Source of the DNA: Conus ventricosus | Lineage: Eukaryota; Mollusca; Gastropoda; Neogastropoda; Conidae | Direction: 5' to 3' | Length of the DNA stretch: 64,000 bases | Assembly (NCBI GenBank): GCA_018398815.1 | Contig: CM031628.1 | Location: forward strand, 6,512,914-6,576,913 | Part shown: positions 25,136 through 35,400 of the stretch, in pieces | Position numbering within the stretch: the first letter of the stretch is position 1 | Layout of the letters: each line of letters starts with the position of its first letter | The notes under the pieces: generated by a model | The model's input: the letters and a program-made list of their open reading frames with translations, nothing else | Told to the model about the DNA's origin: nothing | The model's database searches: none | Program-made: the position numbers and the translations under genes

Positions 25136-25450
25136 GCGAAAACGGAAGTGTCCGCTGCCAGGCTGTTGGTGACGGTCACCTGGTAGAAACTGGACACCGT
25201 GTCCATGTTGACGTTGGTCACTGTCACTGTGCACGTGGACTGGTAGACGACCCTGGTTTAGGTTGACACACACCTGTCGGTTGGATCCGAGAGTCACTGA
25301 CCTCCATGGGTTGTGTGTCAGTGGTTGATGTGCCCAGGTAGGAAAACGTGGGTTGCTCAGGTGGGGGGTAGGCGGTGACATCAAAGGTGAGAGACACAGG
25401 GTAACTTTCGATGGTCACTGTTTCTACGCCATCACGTCCACTTGGGGGAC
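25136..25450 (-). CDS. Possible Ig-like domain exon
   Basis: A 315-base exon on - between acceptor TATACGCAG|GT (25451) and possible donor TTCGC|GTGTT. The first part reads VETVTIESYPVSLTFDVTAY, PPPEQPTFSYLG and QPMEVSDSRI. After one frame break near 25250 it continues VYQSTCTVTVTN, VNMDTVSSFYQVTVTNSLAA. Alternating beta-strand pattern, a Cys in the late strands and the FYQVTVTN ending fit an immunoglobulin-like ectodomain as found in molluscan membrane receptors. Together with the transmembrane and tail exons downstream on the same strand it suggests a single-pass Ig receptor gene, possibly a pseudogene. Confidence 0.45.
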
Positions 25451-27049
25451 CTGCGTATAACATATCATACATATGCATGTTTTATGCTTGAAAGCGCGCG
25501 AAATATTTATTTAACTTTGCAGGTGGGAGTATAAATGTGTGTCCTATATTATTCACACTTTTGGGGAAGCTGACTCCTAGGAGGGGCGTGAACTCAGACT
25601 GGAACAGGGAATGACGTTGTTAACCTGGCTGATAACGAGCAGTATCAAACACAGATGAAACAACCAGCAAGACCTAGTCGTATGGATGAAAGCTTTTTTT
25701 CTTTTTTTTTTTCAAATGGGCGACTGTTTATTCAGAATCAGATGCTGAAATTTACAATTGTTAAAATTGGGAGACAAAAGTATTTTTGTTTTAAACCTTC
25801 ACAAGACTCGCAGGTTTGAATGAATCTTTACATCCTACACGTGCATGTATGCATGCATGTATGTGTGTATGTATGTAAGTGACGTCAGACAATGGCGACC
25901 AGAGAGGCTATGCCTTCACATCACTCTGCTGGTTTTGAAAATTTAGCATTCATCGGTGAATACTATCCTTGAAAACACAGTCTGATGATACAATGAGCTG
26001 GTTCACTGGTTGCAGAAGTGACAGTTTCAGTGTACAGTTGCATCCAGAGTGGCACAATCCGACGTGTGATCAATCCTGTCAACGACACATGCAACCACTG
26101 CCAATGGGTTTTTTACGCAGTTTGTATTGACTGTGCCAGGATGGAGACATGGGCTCCCTTCACCAAAACGATCCTGGATGACTAGTGGATGGGTTTTAAA
26201 AGGACTGAATTGTTGAATCAATCCGAACACAGCATGCAGGCACCACCATTAATTCGTTCACAGGGATGTTTAACTGTTGCTCCATCTCCTAAAGAATTTT
26301 TGAAATCTTTACAATTTTTATGGAAGTTCAGCGTGTCATTAACCATATGATGTCGCCAAATACAGAGTCATCATCCGTTCCAGATTTGAACTTCGTGGTT
26401 TGACGTTTATCTGGAGATTTTCCGACAAACATTCCATAACTATTGCTGACGTAGTGGATCACAAGACAGAAAGAGATGACTTGTCAGGAAACATTGAGGA
26501 GGCTCTTCATTATAAAGGCAAAAGCACCTTTCCAGGTCTGTTGACACACTAAATGTATGCCAGAGGCCAAAGCAGAGCATAACTCGAAAAGCTGATAAAA
26601 ACATGAACTCTTGCAACACAAAAAACGTGCTATTGTGGTATAAAACATGACAGCAATCTAAAAAGCACGATTTAAGTTTTTCACTGTGACAAATATGTTG
26701 ACAGACTTTTCTAGCAGATGAATGAAAAGGTGTGGCAATACCTGCTTCCCCTTCCACTATGGTATGTCACCATCAGCCCTCCTCCACCAGGGGCAGATTT
26801 GTCACTGGATTCTTTTACTGAGGAAGAACTGTCGTCTGTCGTGAGATGTTGAGGAATGAAACTGTACCTGGGTATGGTGGTGATGAATATTCCTTTTGAA
26901 ACAAATTTCCATCAAGTGTTGTACCACCATATTCAACACATGTTGAAGAAACACGAAAATCACTGCTGACTGGGACCACGCAACAGTAACCAAATCAAAA
27001 GTTCTCCCAAAGGAATGGCCCTCCGTGAACATCCATTGCACTGAAAGCT
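25451..27049. other. Unassigned DNA including second copy of 1-411
   Basis: 25994-26400 matches 1-411. 26400-27049 leads into the 45-bp satellite and contains scattered, broken open frames on + without a recognisable domain. A short (GTAT)n lies near 25850. Confidence 0.55.
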
Positions 27050-27354
27050 GCTATTGAGAGCTTACAGCATAATGCTATGTCAGCACAATTCAACACAGCC
27101 TTTGTAGACAAACAGGATGCCTATAGCAGTATTGATCACTGAGTGAAGCGTGGTGCCATGTCAACACAATTCAACACAGCCTTTGTTGTCAAACAGGATA
27201 CCTATAGCAGTATTGACCACACAGCCTTTGTTGTCAAACAGGATGCCTATAGCAGTATTGATCACTGAGTGAAGCGTGGTGCCATGTCAACACAATTCAA
27301 CACAGCCTTTGTTGTCAAACAGGATGCCTATAGCAGTATTGACCACACAGCCTT
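27050..27354 (+). repeat. 45-bp satellite, left part
   Basis: A few units of the same satellite as 32497-37048, including the TGAGTGAAGCGTGGTGCCAT spacer form. The leftmost unit has TTGTAGACAAACAGG and grades into unique DNA, so this is one edge of the array. The LTR element interrupts it at CCTT (27351-27354). Confidence 0.95.
27351..27354. repeat. Target-site duplication, left (CCTT)
   Basis: CCTT directly outside the left LTR. The same CCTT follows the right LTR at 32493-32496. An uninterrupted satellite unit reads CAGCCTTTGTTG. Confidence 0.85.
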
Positions 27355-27596
27355 TGTAGATGTAGCCATGGAGAAAGTTATAACATATCGATGATACTGA
27401 ACATAGAGACCAGGCACGCATTGTCTTCTATTGAAATCTTTAATCTGCGACCTTTCCTTTACAAACACCAGGTTATGTATCAGGTAAAAACAGTTCATTC
27501 AGTGGCTACATGACTGAGCTGCAAATCACATGGTTGTAGCTTGGGCCAGAGTGTGCTAAGGCATGTGTACTGGCGAATAGTATTCACAACTGACTG

Positions 27597-27688
<92 letters not shown>

Positions 27689-27742
27689 CGTGTGCGTGTG
27701 TGCGTGCGCGCGCGCGTGTATGAGAGAGAGACACATGTTACA
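27355..27742 (-). repeat. 3' LTR (left LTR)
   Basis: 388 bases, TGTAGATG...TGTTACA on +. Contains a long (TG)n(CG)n at about 27599-27717. Nearly identical to 32079-32492, apart from microsatellite length and about five substitutions. Confidence 0.95.
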
Positions 27743-27756
27743 TCTCCCTTCTTTTA
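27743..27756 (-). promoter_or_regulatory. Polypurine tract
   Basis: On - this reads AAAAAGAAGGGAGA-like purines directly before the 3' LTR, where plus-strand DNA priming occurs in this family. On + it is TCTCCCTTCTTTT. Confidence 0.8.
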
Positions 27757-28148
27757 AAACAACAACAACAAAAAACTAACCAACTGAGCACACAATAACA
27801 CATATAAAAAATCAATGCACACAACACAATTTTAGTTAGATTCAGAAAGGATGTATATACATTAGAGGCAACAGCAGGCAATTCTTTTCATGCATTTTTC
27901 ATTACCAATCACTTTCCCTGCAAAAGAAAGAAGAAGAAGTAATTAAAAATGAATAGAAATAATAATAAAAATAAACAGCGTGGAGTACGGGCATATTCAT
28001 ATCCTTTTTCATATGCTTCTGCTACAGTCTCTGAATGGTTACACATGTGACAGTCCACAACTACAACAGTCCCTTGAGTCTACCACTGCAGACTAACTCA
28101 TGACCAACAAGCAATCTCTGTCTCTTGGTGCACGCCACCAGTTACAAG
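27757..28148 (-). other. 3' untranslated part of LTR element
   Basis: AT-rich stretch between the end of pol and the polypurine tract. No coding feature such as an env-like frame is seen. Confidence 0.6.
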
Positions 28149-30743
28149 TTAAGATTCCTGTATGAAACCAGGCTGGTAGTTGAGCCGGTGAGGTCGCTTC
28201 ACTGGACGCCCATACCTGGTGGCGAGAGGGTCAGGGCTGTCTGGCATCGCCGAGGTCGTGGCAGTGGTTGAAGGCACAGCTGCTGTGGCCAAAGGGTGTG
28301 GCAGCGTTTGAGTCTGTCGTGGCTGTTTTCTGATAAAACGCCGGTTGCGACGGTAGGTGTTGCCGTCATCTGTCTTCAGCAGGTATGATCGCGGTGCCTT
28401 GCCGTGCGCGGTGATTCTGGCGGGCTGCCAGCGGTCTCCGGGAGTGAGTTGCACGAACACTTCATCTCCGGGCTGGAAGGCGGGGAGGGGCCGGCTGCCA
28501 CGGTCGTAGTAGTTCTTTTGGCTGGCCTGGCACTGGCGGCGCCGAGCCACCACAGTCTGCGGGTCGACGACTCGGGGCTGTAGCTGGCGGTGGGTGTCGG
28601 GCAGCACAGAGCGCAGTTGTCGACTCTGCAGCAGCTGTGCCGGGGATGCCAGGCCATCCACGGGGGTATTGCGGTACTCAAGGATGCTGAGCAGCGCGGA
28701 CCCTTTGCCCGCCTTGGCCTTTTCCAGGATGTTCTTTGCCACTTGCACATATTTTTCTGCCAGGCCATTAGACTGTGCATAGCGGGGGCTGGTCGTCACG
28801 TGTTGTATATCCCAGTCTCGGGTGAAGCGGGCAAATTCATCCGAAGAAAACTGGGGCCCGTTGTCGCTTATAAGAGTCTCTGGGATGCCGTACCTTGCGA
28901 AGTGAGCCTTCAGCTTTCTGACCACAGCCGCAGTTGTTGTAGTGGTCAACTCATAGAGGTCGAAGAAGCGGCTGTAGTAATCTACGGTTACCAGATAGTC
29001 TTTTTTGTCCCAACAAAACAGGTCCACCGCCACTCTTTGCCATGCGCGTGATGGTATCTTGTGAGGTAGCATCGGCTCCTTGGTGTTGGACGGCCGCCTC
29101 TCGTTGCAGACGGCGCATGCAGCCACAGTGCGTTCGATGTCCACTGCCATCCTGGGCCAGAACAGCAGCTGGCGTGCGCGCTGAAGGCACTTCTCCACGC
29201 CAAGGTGGCTGGCGTGAATCTTGGTCAACATTTCGGCTCGGAGCATCGCGGGTACGAAGATTCGCTCTCCCTTGAAGATGACGCCCTTTATGAGTGAGAG
29301 TTCGTCCCTAAAGTTCCAGAAGTCTTCCGCGCTTTTGTGGCAATGCTGGCGTGAGTCAGGCCAGCCGTCGCGGATGTATGTCAGCACCACGCTGAGGTTC
29401 GGGTCGTCGTTAGTGGTCTTTCTGATGAGCTCCATCTTTTCGTCACTGACGGGCAGGTTTTTTATGATGACATGGATCTGCACATCCATGTCTTCAACAG
29501 TGTCCAGGGGCTCAGGCAGTAGTGACTTGCGAGACAAGGTGTCAGCCACGGGGATCTGCTTGCCTGGTACGTGCACAACTTTGATGCTGTACTTTTGAAG
29601 GCGAAGGAGCATACGCTGGAGACGTGGGGGTGCTGATGCCAGGGGCTTTTTCACAATTGTCTCTAGAGGTTTGTGGTCGGATTGGACAAGGACCTCACGC
29701 TGGCCGTATATGTACTGATGAAATCTCTCGCATCCGAAGACGATGGCATACAGTTCCTTTTCTATTTGTGCGTAGTTTTCTTCCGTCTTGTTTAAAGACT
29801 TGGAAGCGTAGGCGATGGGCTTGTTGTCCTGGAAGATGGCTGCACCCAGGCCGTGTTTGCTAGCGTCCACTTGCAGGGTGATCTTCTTTGCTGGGTCGTA
29901 GATGGCGAGCACGGGATGGCTGGCCAGCGTGGACTTGATGTGATCCCATGCGGTCTGCTGGGGCGCTTCCCACACGAACTCATTTTCGTCCTTCAGCAGA
30001 TCACGTAGCGGCTTAGTTGTTTCCGCCAGGTGGGGGGCGAACTTTGACAGATATGTCACCATGCCCAGCATTGTCTCCAGCTCTTTGCGGTCCGTTGGCG
30101 GCTTCATGTCTTGCACAGCCTTCACTTTTAGCGGGTCGGGCTTGATCCCATCAGAGATGATGTGGCCGAAGTAGTCTACTTCCTGCACGCCGATGCTAAG
30201 TTTATCTGGGTTCAGCTTGAGGTGCCGTTCTGTGGCTCTGTCCAGTGTGGCCTTGAGGTTGCGGTCGTGCTCTTCCTTGTTTCTCCCAGTCACTAGCAGG
30301 TCGTCCACCAGTGTCACAACACCCGGCACGCCCTCAAAAACCTCGTCCATTTTCTGTTGGAATTCATCTTGGGCGCTCACCAGGCCGAAAGGCATGCGTA
30401 GGAAGCGGTACCTGCCAAAGGGCGAGTTGAAAGTGGTCATGTAAGACGCCTTGCTGGACAGCGTCATTTGCCAGTAGCCACTTTTTGCGTCTAGTTTACT
30501 GAAGTATTTTGCTCCTGGAATCTTGGCTAGTGCATCTTCTAGGGTTGGCGTGGCGTAGTGTGGCCGCTTTATTGCCAGGTTCAAGTCTTTTGGGTCCAGG
30601 CAGATGCGCAGCTTCCCGTTGGTCTTTCCCACCACCACCAGCGAATTTACCCAGTCAGTCGGGCGCGTGACCTTGGCGATGACCCCTGCAGCTTCGATGG
30701 CGTCCAGCTCCTTCTTCAGGCGTTCTCTGAGTGCGTGCGGCAC
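28149..30743 (-). CDS. pol: Pol polyprotein: RT, RNase H, integrase
   Basis: 864 codons open from the first Met; the frame is open back to about 30820. RT: LDAKSGYWQ with Asp85 and the active-site motif LVDD at 145-148 (Leu where many relatives have Tyr). RNase H: DASKHGLGA with Asp293, Glu330 and SDHKPL with Asp356. Integrase zinc finger: His510, His513, Cys543, Cys546. Integrase core: Asp574, Asp627 (SDNGPQF) and Glu663, with 35 residues between the last two as expected. The C-terminus has a GPY/F-like basic segment (PRSYLLKT...RRNRRF) and no chromodomain. The enzyme set copies the element RNA into DNA and inserts it. No stop occurs inside the frame. The natural N-terminus is lost at the frame break described in the junction entry. 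Confidence 0.95.
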   Translation of the reverse strand: MPHALRERLKKELDAIEAAGVIAKVTRPTDWVNSLVVVGKTNGKLRICLDPKDLNLAIKRPHYATPTLEDALAKIPGAKYFSKLDAKSGYWQMTLSSKASYMTTFNSPFGRYRFLRMPFGLVSAQDEFQQKMDEVFEGVPGVVTLVDDLLVTGRNKEEHDRNLKATLDRATERHLKLNPDKLSIGVQEVDYFGHIISDGIKPDPLKVKAVQDMKPPTDRKELETMLGMVTYLSKFAPHLAETTKPLRDLLKDENEFVWEAPQQTAWDHIKSTLASHPVLAIYDPAKKITLQVDASKHGLGAAIFQDNKPIAYASKSLNKTEENYAQIEKELYAIVFGCERFHQYIYGQREVLVQSDHKPLETIVKKPLASAPPRLQRMLLRLQKYSIKVVHVPGKQIPVADTLSRKSLLPEPLDTVEDMDVQIHVIIKNLPVSDEKMELIRKTTNDDPNLSVVLTYIRDGWPDSRQHCHKSAEDFWNFRDELSLIKGVIFKGERIFVPAMLRAEMLTKIHASHLGVEKCLQRARQLLFWPRMAVDIERTVAACAVCNERRPSNTKEPMLPHKIPSRAWQRVAVDLFCWDKKDYLVTVDYYSRFFDLYELTTTTTAAVVRKLKAHFARYGIPETLISDNGPQFSSDEFARFTRDWDIQHVTTSPRYAQSNGLAEKYVQVAKNILEKAKAGKGSALLSILEYRNTPVDGLASPAQLLQSRQLRSVLPDTHRQLQPRVVDPQTVVARRRQCQASQKNYYDRGSRPLPAFQPGDEVFVQLTPGDRWQPARITAHGKAPRSYLLKTDDGNTYRRNRRFIRKQPRQTQTLPHPLATAAVPSTTATTSAMPDSPDPLATRYGRPVKRPHRLNYQPGFIQES

Positions 30744-30796
30744 ACGTCTGGGCGCGTGGACTACGGGTGTGCTGTCTTCTCGCAGGTGGATGTTTA

Positions 30797-30844
30797 CTTC
30801 TCTCCCTCCAGGCTGCCCAGGTCGTCAGCGAACAAGTGATTTTA
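30797..30844 (-). other. Protease-RT junction with nonsense and frameshift
   Basis: The gag frame ends at TAA (30842-30844), yet the next 15 codons in that same frame still look like the expected linker (FADDLGSLEGE) before a second stop at 30794-30796. The pol frame, -1 relative to gag, is closed by TGA at 30825-30827 and usable only after it. So a stop and a separate frame change lie within 50 bases. A single programmed -1 slip before the gag stop could not bridge them, because the pol frame is closed there. The element copy is probably broken here, or the assembly has errors. Confidence 0.75.
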
Positions 30845-32038
30845 CTCGTGAAGTACGCTCTCCTTTGTCAGTTCTGGATGGGCCACTGTCAGCACCATCT
30901 TGATGATCTGTAGCTGCAGCGACGCCTGGAGCCCCAACACTGGCTGCGAGTGGCCTGTCGTCTCAGCCACGTAGAACATGCCTTGGAAGTCCTGAGCCTT
31001 GTAGGAGCATTTCATGGTTGTGACACCCTTGATATTGATGCGCTGGCCAGCGTACCCGTACAGGCCAACTTTACCAGGCTGGAGTGGCGGCGGCGCTGTC
31101 ATCTTTTTGTAGATCTGATGGGCAATTACGTTCGCCTGCGCGCCTGTGTCGACCTTGAAGCGCAGAACGTCACCTGTCTCCATGCGGATGTTGACGTAGG
31201 CGGTGTCGGGATGGTCTCTGCCGTCGGCGATGACGTCGACGTTGAGGGATGAATTGAGGTCGTCTTCTTCCTCCATTTTCTCCACCTGATGGACGGCTCG
31301 CTTGCGTTTGGAGCGACACACCTTGGAGAAATGGTTCTGTTTGCCACACTCCCGGCATTGCTTGCCGTAGGCTGGGCATGCCCTCTTGCCGTGTCTCTGT
31401 CCACAGTTATTGCAGTCATATGTGTCACTGCTTTGGTGTGGCCATCGATCTTTACTGCTGGACTCCATGCGTCTCTTCTTGATGACCTCTACTGCCTCTT
31501 CTTTCTGCATGGCCGCCAGTTGCTGCTTTGTTGCTTCATGCGCCACGACAATCTCGATGGCTCTATCCATGGTAAGCTGGTCTCCAGCCTGCAGCAGCTT
31601 TTCTCGGGCCTCTTGTGATAGGATCCCGCATACAATGCGGTCGCGCACCATTTCCTCAGCGTCTTTATATGCACAGTCCTTGACGAGGGTGCGGATGTCG
31701 GTGAGGAATTTCTCAAAATGTTCCCCTTCTTGTTGTTTTCTGTTCAGAAACAAATATCGTGCGAACAGGGAGTTTTTCTTAGGAGTGGTATGCTTCTCAA
31801 AGTTCTTGCACAACACCTCTAATTTGTTGCTCTCTTCAGATGACAGATTCCATGTGTTGAAGATTTCTCTTCCCTTCTCTCCTGACCAGATGAGCAGGTA
31901 GGTGCATTGTGCCACTTCTGAAGTCTTGTGCAGCGGTCTGGCAAACATTAGGTTCACATGCTGCTTGAATTTCCGCCATTCCTCTTGAAGATTTTTCGAG
32001 TCCCAATTCAGGCTTGGATTCTGTAGAGATGAAGCCAT
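30842..32038 (-). CDS. gag: Gag with zinc knuckles and aspartic protease
   Basis: 398 codons. The start MASSLQNPSLNWDSKNLQEE lies 40 bases after the primer site, and no earlier in-frame Met is needed. The Gag core is helical (QCTYLLIWSGEKGREIF, VRDRIVCGI). Two zinc knuckles: residues 209-221 (C-x2-C-x3-H-x4-C) and 228-241 (C-x2-C-x4-H-x4-C). A basic KRKRAVH region follows. Protease active-site motif DTGA at 297-300 in FKVDTGAQANVI, with a later VLGL segment. Gag forms the particle and binds RNA, and the protease matures the products. Fusion of protease to gag in one frame is usual for SURL/Mag-like elements. It ends in a TAA that appears premature. Confidence 0.93.
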   Translation of the reverse strand: MASSLQNPSLNWDSKNLQEEWRKFKQHVNLMFARPLHKTSEVAQCTYLLIWSGEKGREIFNTWNLSSEESNKLEVLCKNFEKHTTPKKNSLFARYLFLNRKQQEGEHFEKFLTDIRTLVKDCAYKDAEEMVRDRIVCGILSQEAREKLLQAGDQLTMDRAIEIVVAHEATKQQLAAMQKEEAVEVIKKRRMESSSKDRWPHQSSDTYDCNNCGQRHGKRACPAYGKQCRECGKQNHFSKVCRSKRKRAVHQVEKMEEEDDLNSSLNVDVIADGRDHPDTAYVNIRMETGDVLRFKVDTGAQANVIAHQIYKKMTAPPPLQPGKVGLYGYAGQRINIKGVTTMKCSYKAQDFQGMFYVAETTGHSQPVLGLQASLQLQIIKMVLTVAHPELTKESVLHE

Positions 32039-32064
32039 TCTTCACTGCTAGGTGCGGTTCGTTT

Positions 32065-32078
32065 CCTCTCTGACACCA
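32065..32078 (-). promoter_or_regulatory. Primer binding site, tRNA-Leu type
   Basis: Directly inside the 5' LTR, - reads TGGTGTCAGAG. It is complementary to the tRNA 3' end CTGACACCA, which is that of several animal tRNA-Leu genes. About 9 bases match before divergence. Confidence 0.8.
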
Positions 32079-32492
<414 letters not shown>

Positions 32493-32496
32493 CCTT
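32493..32496. repeat. Target-site duplication, right (CCTT)
   Basis: CCTT followed by TGTTGCCAAACAGG, resuming the satellite unit in register with the left flank. Confidence 0.85.
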
Positions 32497-35400
32497 TGTT
32501 GCCAAACAGGATGCCTATAGCAGTATTGATCACTGAGTGAAGCGTGGTGCCATGTCAACACAATTCAACACAGCCTTTGTTGTCAAACAGGATGCCTATA
32601 GCAGTATTGACCACACAGCTTTTGTTGTCAAACAGGATGCCTATAGCAGTATTGATCACTGTGTGAAGCGTTGTGCCATGTCAACACAATTCAACACAGC
32701 CTTTGTTGTCAAACAGGATGCCTATAGCAATATTGACCACACAGCCTTTGTTGTCAAACAGGCTGCCTATAGCAGTATTGACAACACAGCCTTTGTTGTC
32801 AAACAGGATGCCTATAGCAGTATTGACAACACAGCCTTTGTTGTCAAACAGGATGCCTATAGCAGTATTGACCACACAGCCTTTTTTTGTCAAACAGGAT
32901 GCCTATAGCAGTATTGACCACACAGCCTTTGTTGTCATACAGGATGCCTATAGCAGTATTGACCACACAGCCTTTGTTGTCAAACAGGCTGCCTATAGCA
33001 GTATTGACCACACAGCCTTTGTTGTCATACAGGATGCCTATAGCAGTATTGACCACACAGCGTTTGTTGTCAAACAGGATGCCTATAGCAGTATTGACCA
33101 CACAGCCTTTGTTGTCATACAGGATGCCTATAGCAGTATTGACCACACAGCCTTTGTTGTCATACAGGATGCCTATAGCAGTATTGACCACGCAGCCTTT
33201 GTTGTCAAACAGGATGCCTATAGCAGTATTGACCACACAGCCTTTGTTGTCATACAGGAAGCCTATAGCAGTATTGACCACACAGCCTTTGTTGTCATAC
33301 AGGATGCCTATAGCAGTATTGACCACACAGCCTTTCTTGTCAAACAGGATGCCTATAGCAGTATTGACCACACAGCCTTTGTTGTCAAACAGGATGCCTA
33401 TAGCAGTATTGACGACACAGCCTTTGTTGTCATACAGGATGCCTATAGCAGTATTGACCACACAGCCTTTGTTGTCAAACAGGATGCCTATAGCAGTATT
33501 GACCACTGAGTGAAGCGTGGTGCCATGTCAACACAATTCAACACAGCCTTTGTTGTCAAACAGGATGCCTATAGCAGTATTGACCACACAGCCTTTGTTG
33601 TCATACAGGATGCCTATAGCAGTATTGACCACGCAGCCTTTGTTGTCAAACAGGATGCCTATAGCAGTATTGACCACACAGCCTTTGTTGTCATACAGGA
33701 TGACTATAGCAGTATTGACCACACAGCCTTTGTTGTCATACAGGATGCCTATAGCAGTATTGCCCACACAGCCTTTTATCAAACAGGATGCCTATAGCAG
33801 TATTGACCACACAGCCTTTGTTGTCAAACAGGATGCCTATAGCAGTATTGACGACACAGCCTTTGTTGTCATACAGGATGCCTATAGCAGTATTGACCAC
33901 AAAAGCCTTTGTTGTCAAACAGGATGCCTATAGCAGTATTGACCACTGAGTGAAGCGTGGTGCCATGTCAACACAATTCAACACAGCCTTTGTTGTCAAA
34001 CAGGATGCCTATAGCAGTATTGACCACACAGCCTTTGTTGTCAAACAGGTTGCCTATAGGAGTATTGACCACACAGCCTTTGTTGTCAAACAGGATGCCT
34101 ATAGCAGTATTGACGACACAGCCTTTGTTGTCATACAGGATGCCTATAGCAGTATTGACCACACAGCCTTTGTTGTCAAACAGGATGCCTATAGCAGTAT
34201 TGACCACTGAGTGAAGCGTGGTGCCATGTCAACACAATTCCACACAGCCTTTGTTGTCAAACAGGATGCCTATAGCAGTATTGACCACACAGCCTTTGCT
34301 GTCATACAGGATGCCTATAGCAGTATTGACCACGCAGCCTTTGTTGTCAAACAGGATGCCTATAGCAGTATTGACCACACAGCCTTTCTTGTCATACAGG
34401 ATGCCTATAGAAGTATTGACCACACAGCCTTTGTTGTCATACAGGATGCCTATAGGAGTATTGACCACACAGCCTTTGTTGTCAAACAGGATGCCTATAG
34501 CAGTATTGACCACACAGCCTTTGTTGTCAAACAGGATGCCTATAGCAGTATTGACCACACAGCCTTTGTTGTCAAACAGGATGCCTATAGCAGTATTGAC
34601 CACACAGCCTTTGTTGTCATACAGGATGCCTATAGCAGGATTGACCACACAGCCTTTGTTGTCATACAGGATGCCTATAGGAGTATTGACCACACAGCCT
34701 TTGTTGTCAAACAGGATGCCTATTGATCACACAGCCTTTGTTGTCAAACAGGATGCCTATAGCAGTATTGACCACACAGCCTTTGTTGTCAAACAAGATG
34801 GCTATAGCAGTATTGATCACACAGCCTTTGTTGTCAAACAGGATGCCAATAGCAGTATTGACCACACAGCCTTTGTTGTCATACAGGATGCCTATAGGAG
34901 TATTGACAACACAGCCTTTGTTGTCAAACAGGATGCCTATTGATCACACAGCCTTTGTTGTCAAACAGGATGCCTATAGCAGTATTGACCACACAGCCTT
35001 TCTTGTCATACAGGATGCCTATAGAAGTATTGACCACACAGCCTTTGTTGTCATACAGGATGCCTATAGGAGTATTGACCACACAGCCTTTGTTGTCAAA
35101 CAGGATGCCTATAGCAGTATTGACCACACAGCCTTTGTTGTCAAACAGGATGCCTATAGCAGTATTGACCACACAGCCTTTGTTGTCATACAGGATGCCT
35201 ATAGGAGTATTGACCACACAGCCTTTGTTGTCAAACAGGATGCCTATTGATCACACAGCCTTTGTTGTCAAACAGGATGCCTATAGCAGTATTGACCACA
35301 CAGCCTTTGTTGTCAAACAGGATGGCTATAGCAGTATTGATCACACAGCCTTTGTTGTCAAACAGGATGCCTATTGATCACACAGCCTTTGTTGTCAAAC

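Noticed and set aside
30797..30844. Programmed -1 frameshift alone joining gag and pol
   Set aside because: The pol frame is closed by TGA until after the gag stop, so one slip cannot join them.
28376..31901. Many overlapping frames inside the LTR element
   Set aside because: They are shadows of gag and pol in other frames, with no independent motif.
32673..33509. 278-codon and similar repetitive protein frames in the 45-bp satellite
   Set aside because: Three frames on both strands are open equally because 45 is a multiple of three. No start context, splice signal or coding bias seen.
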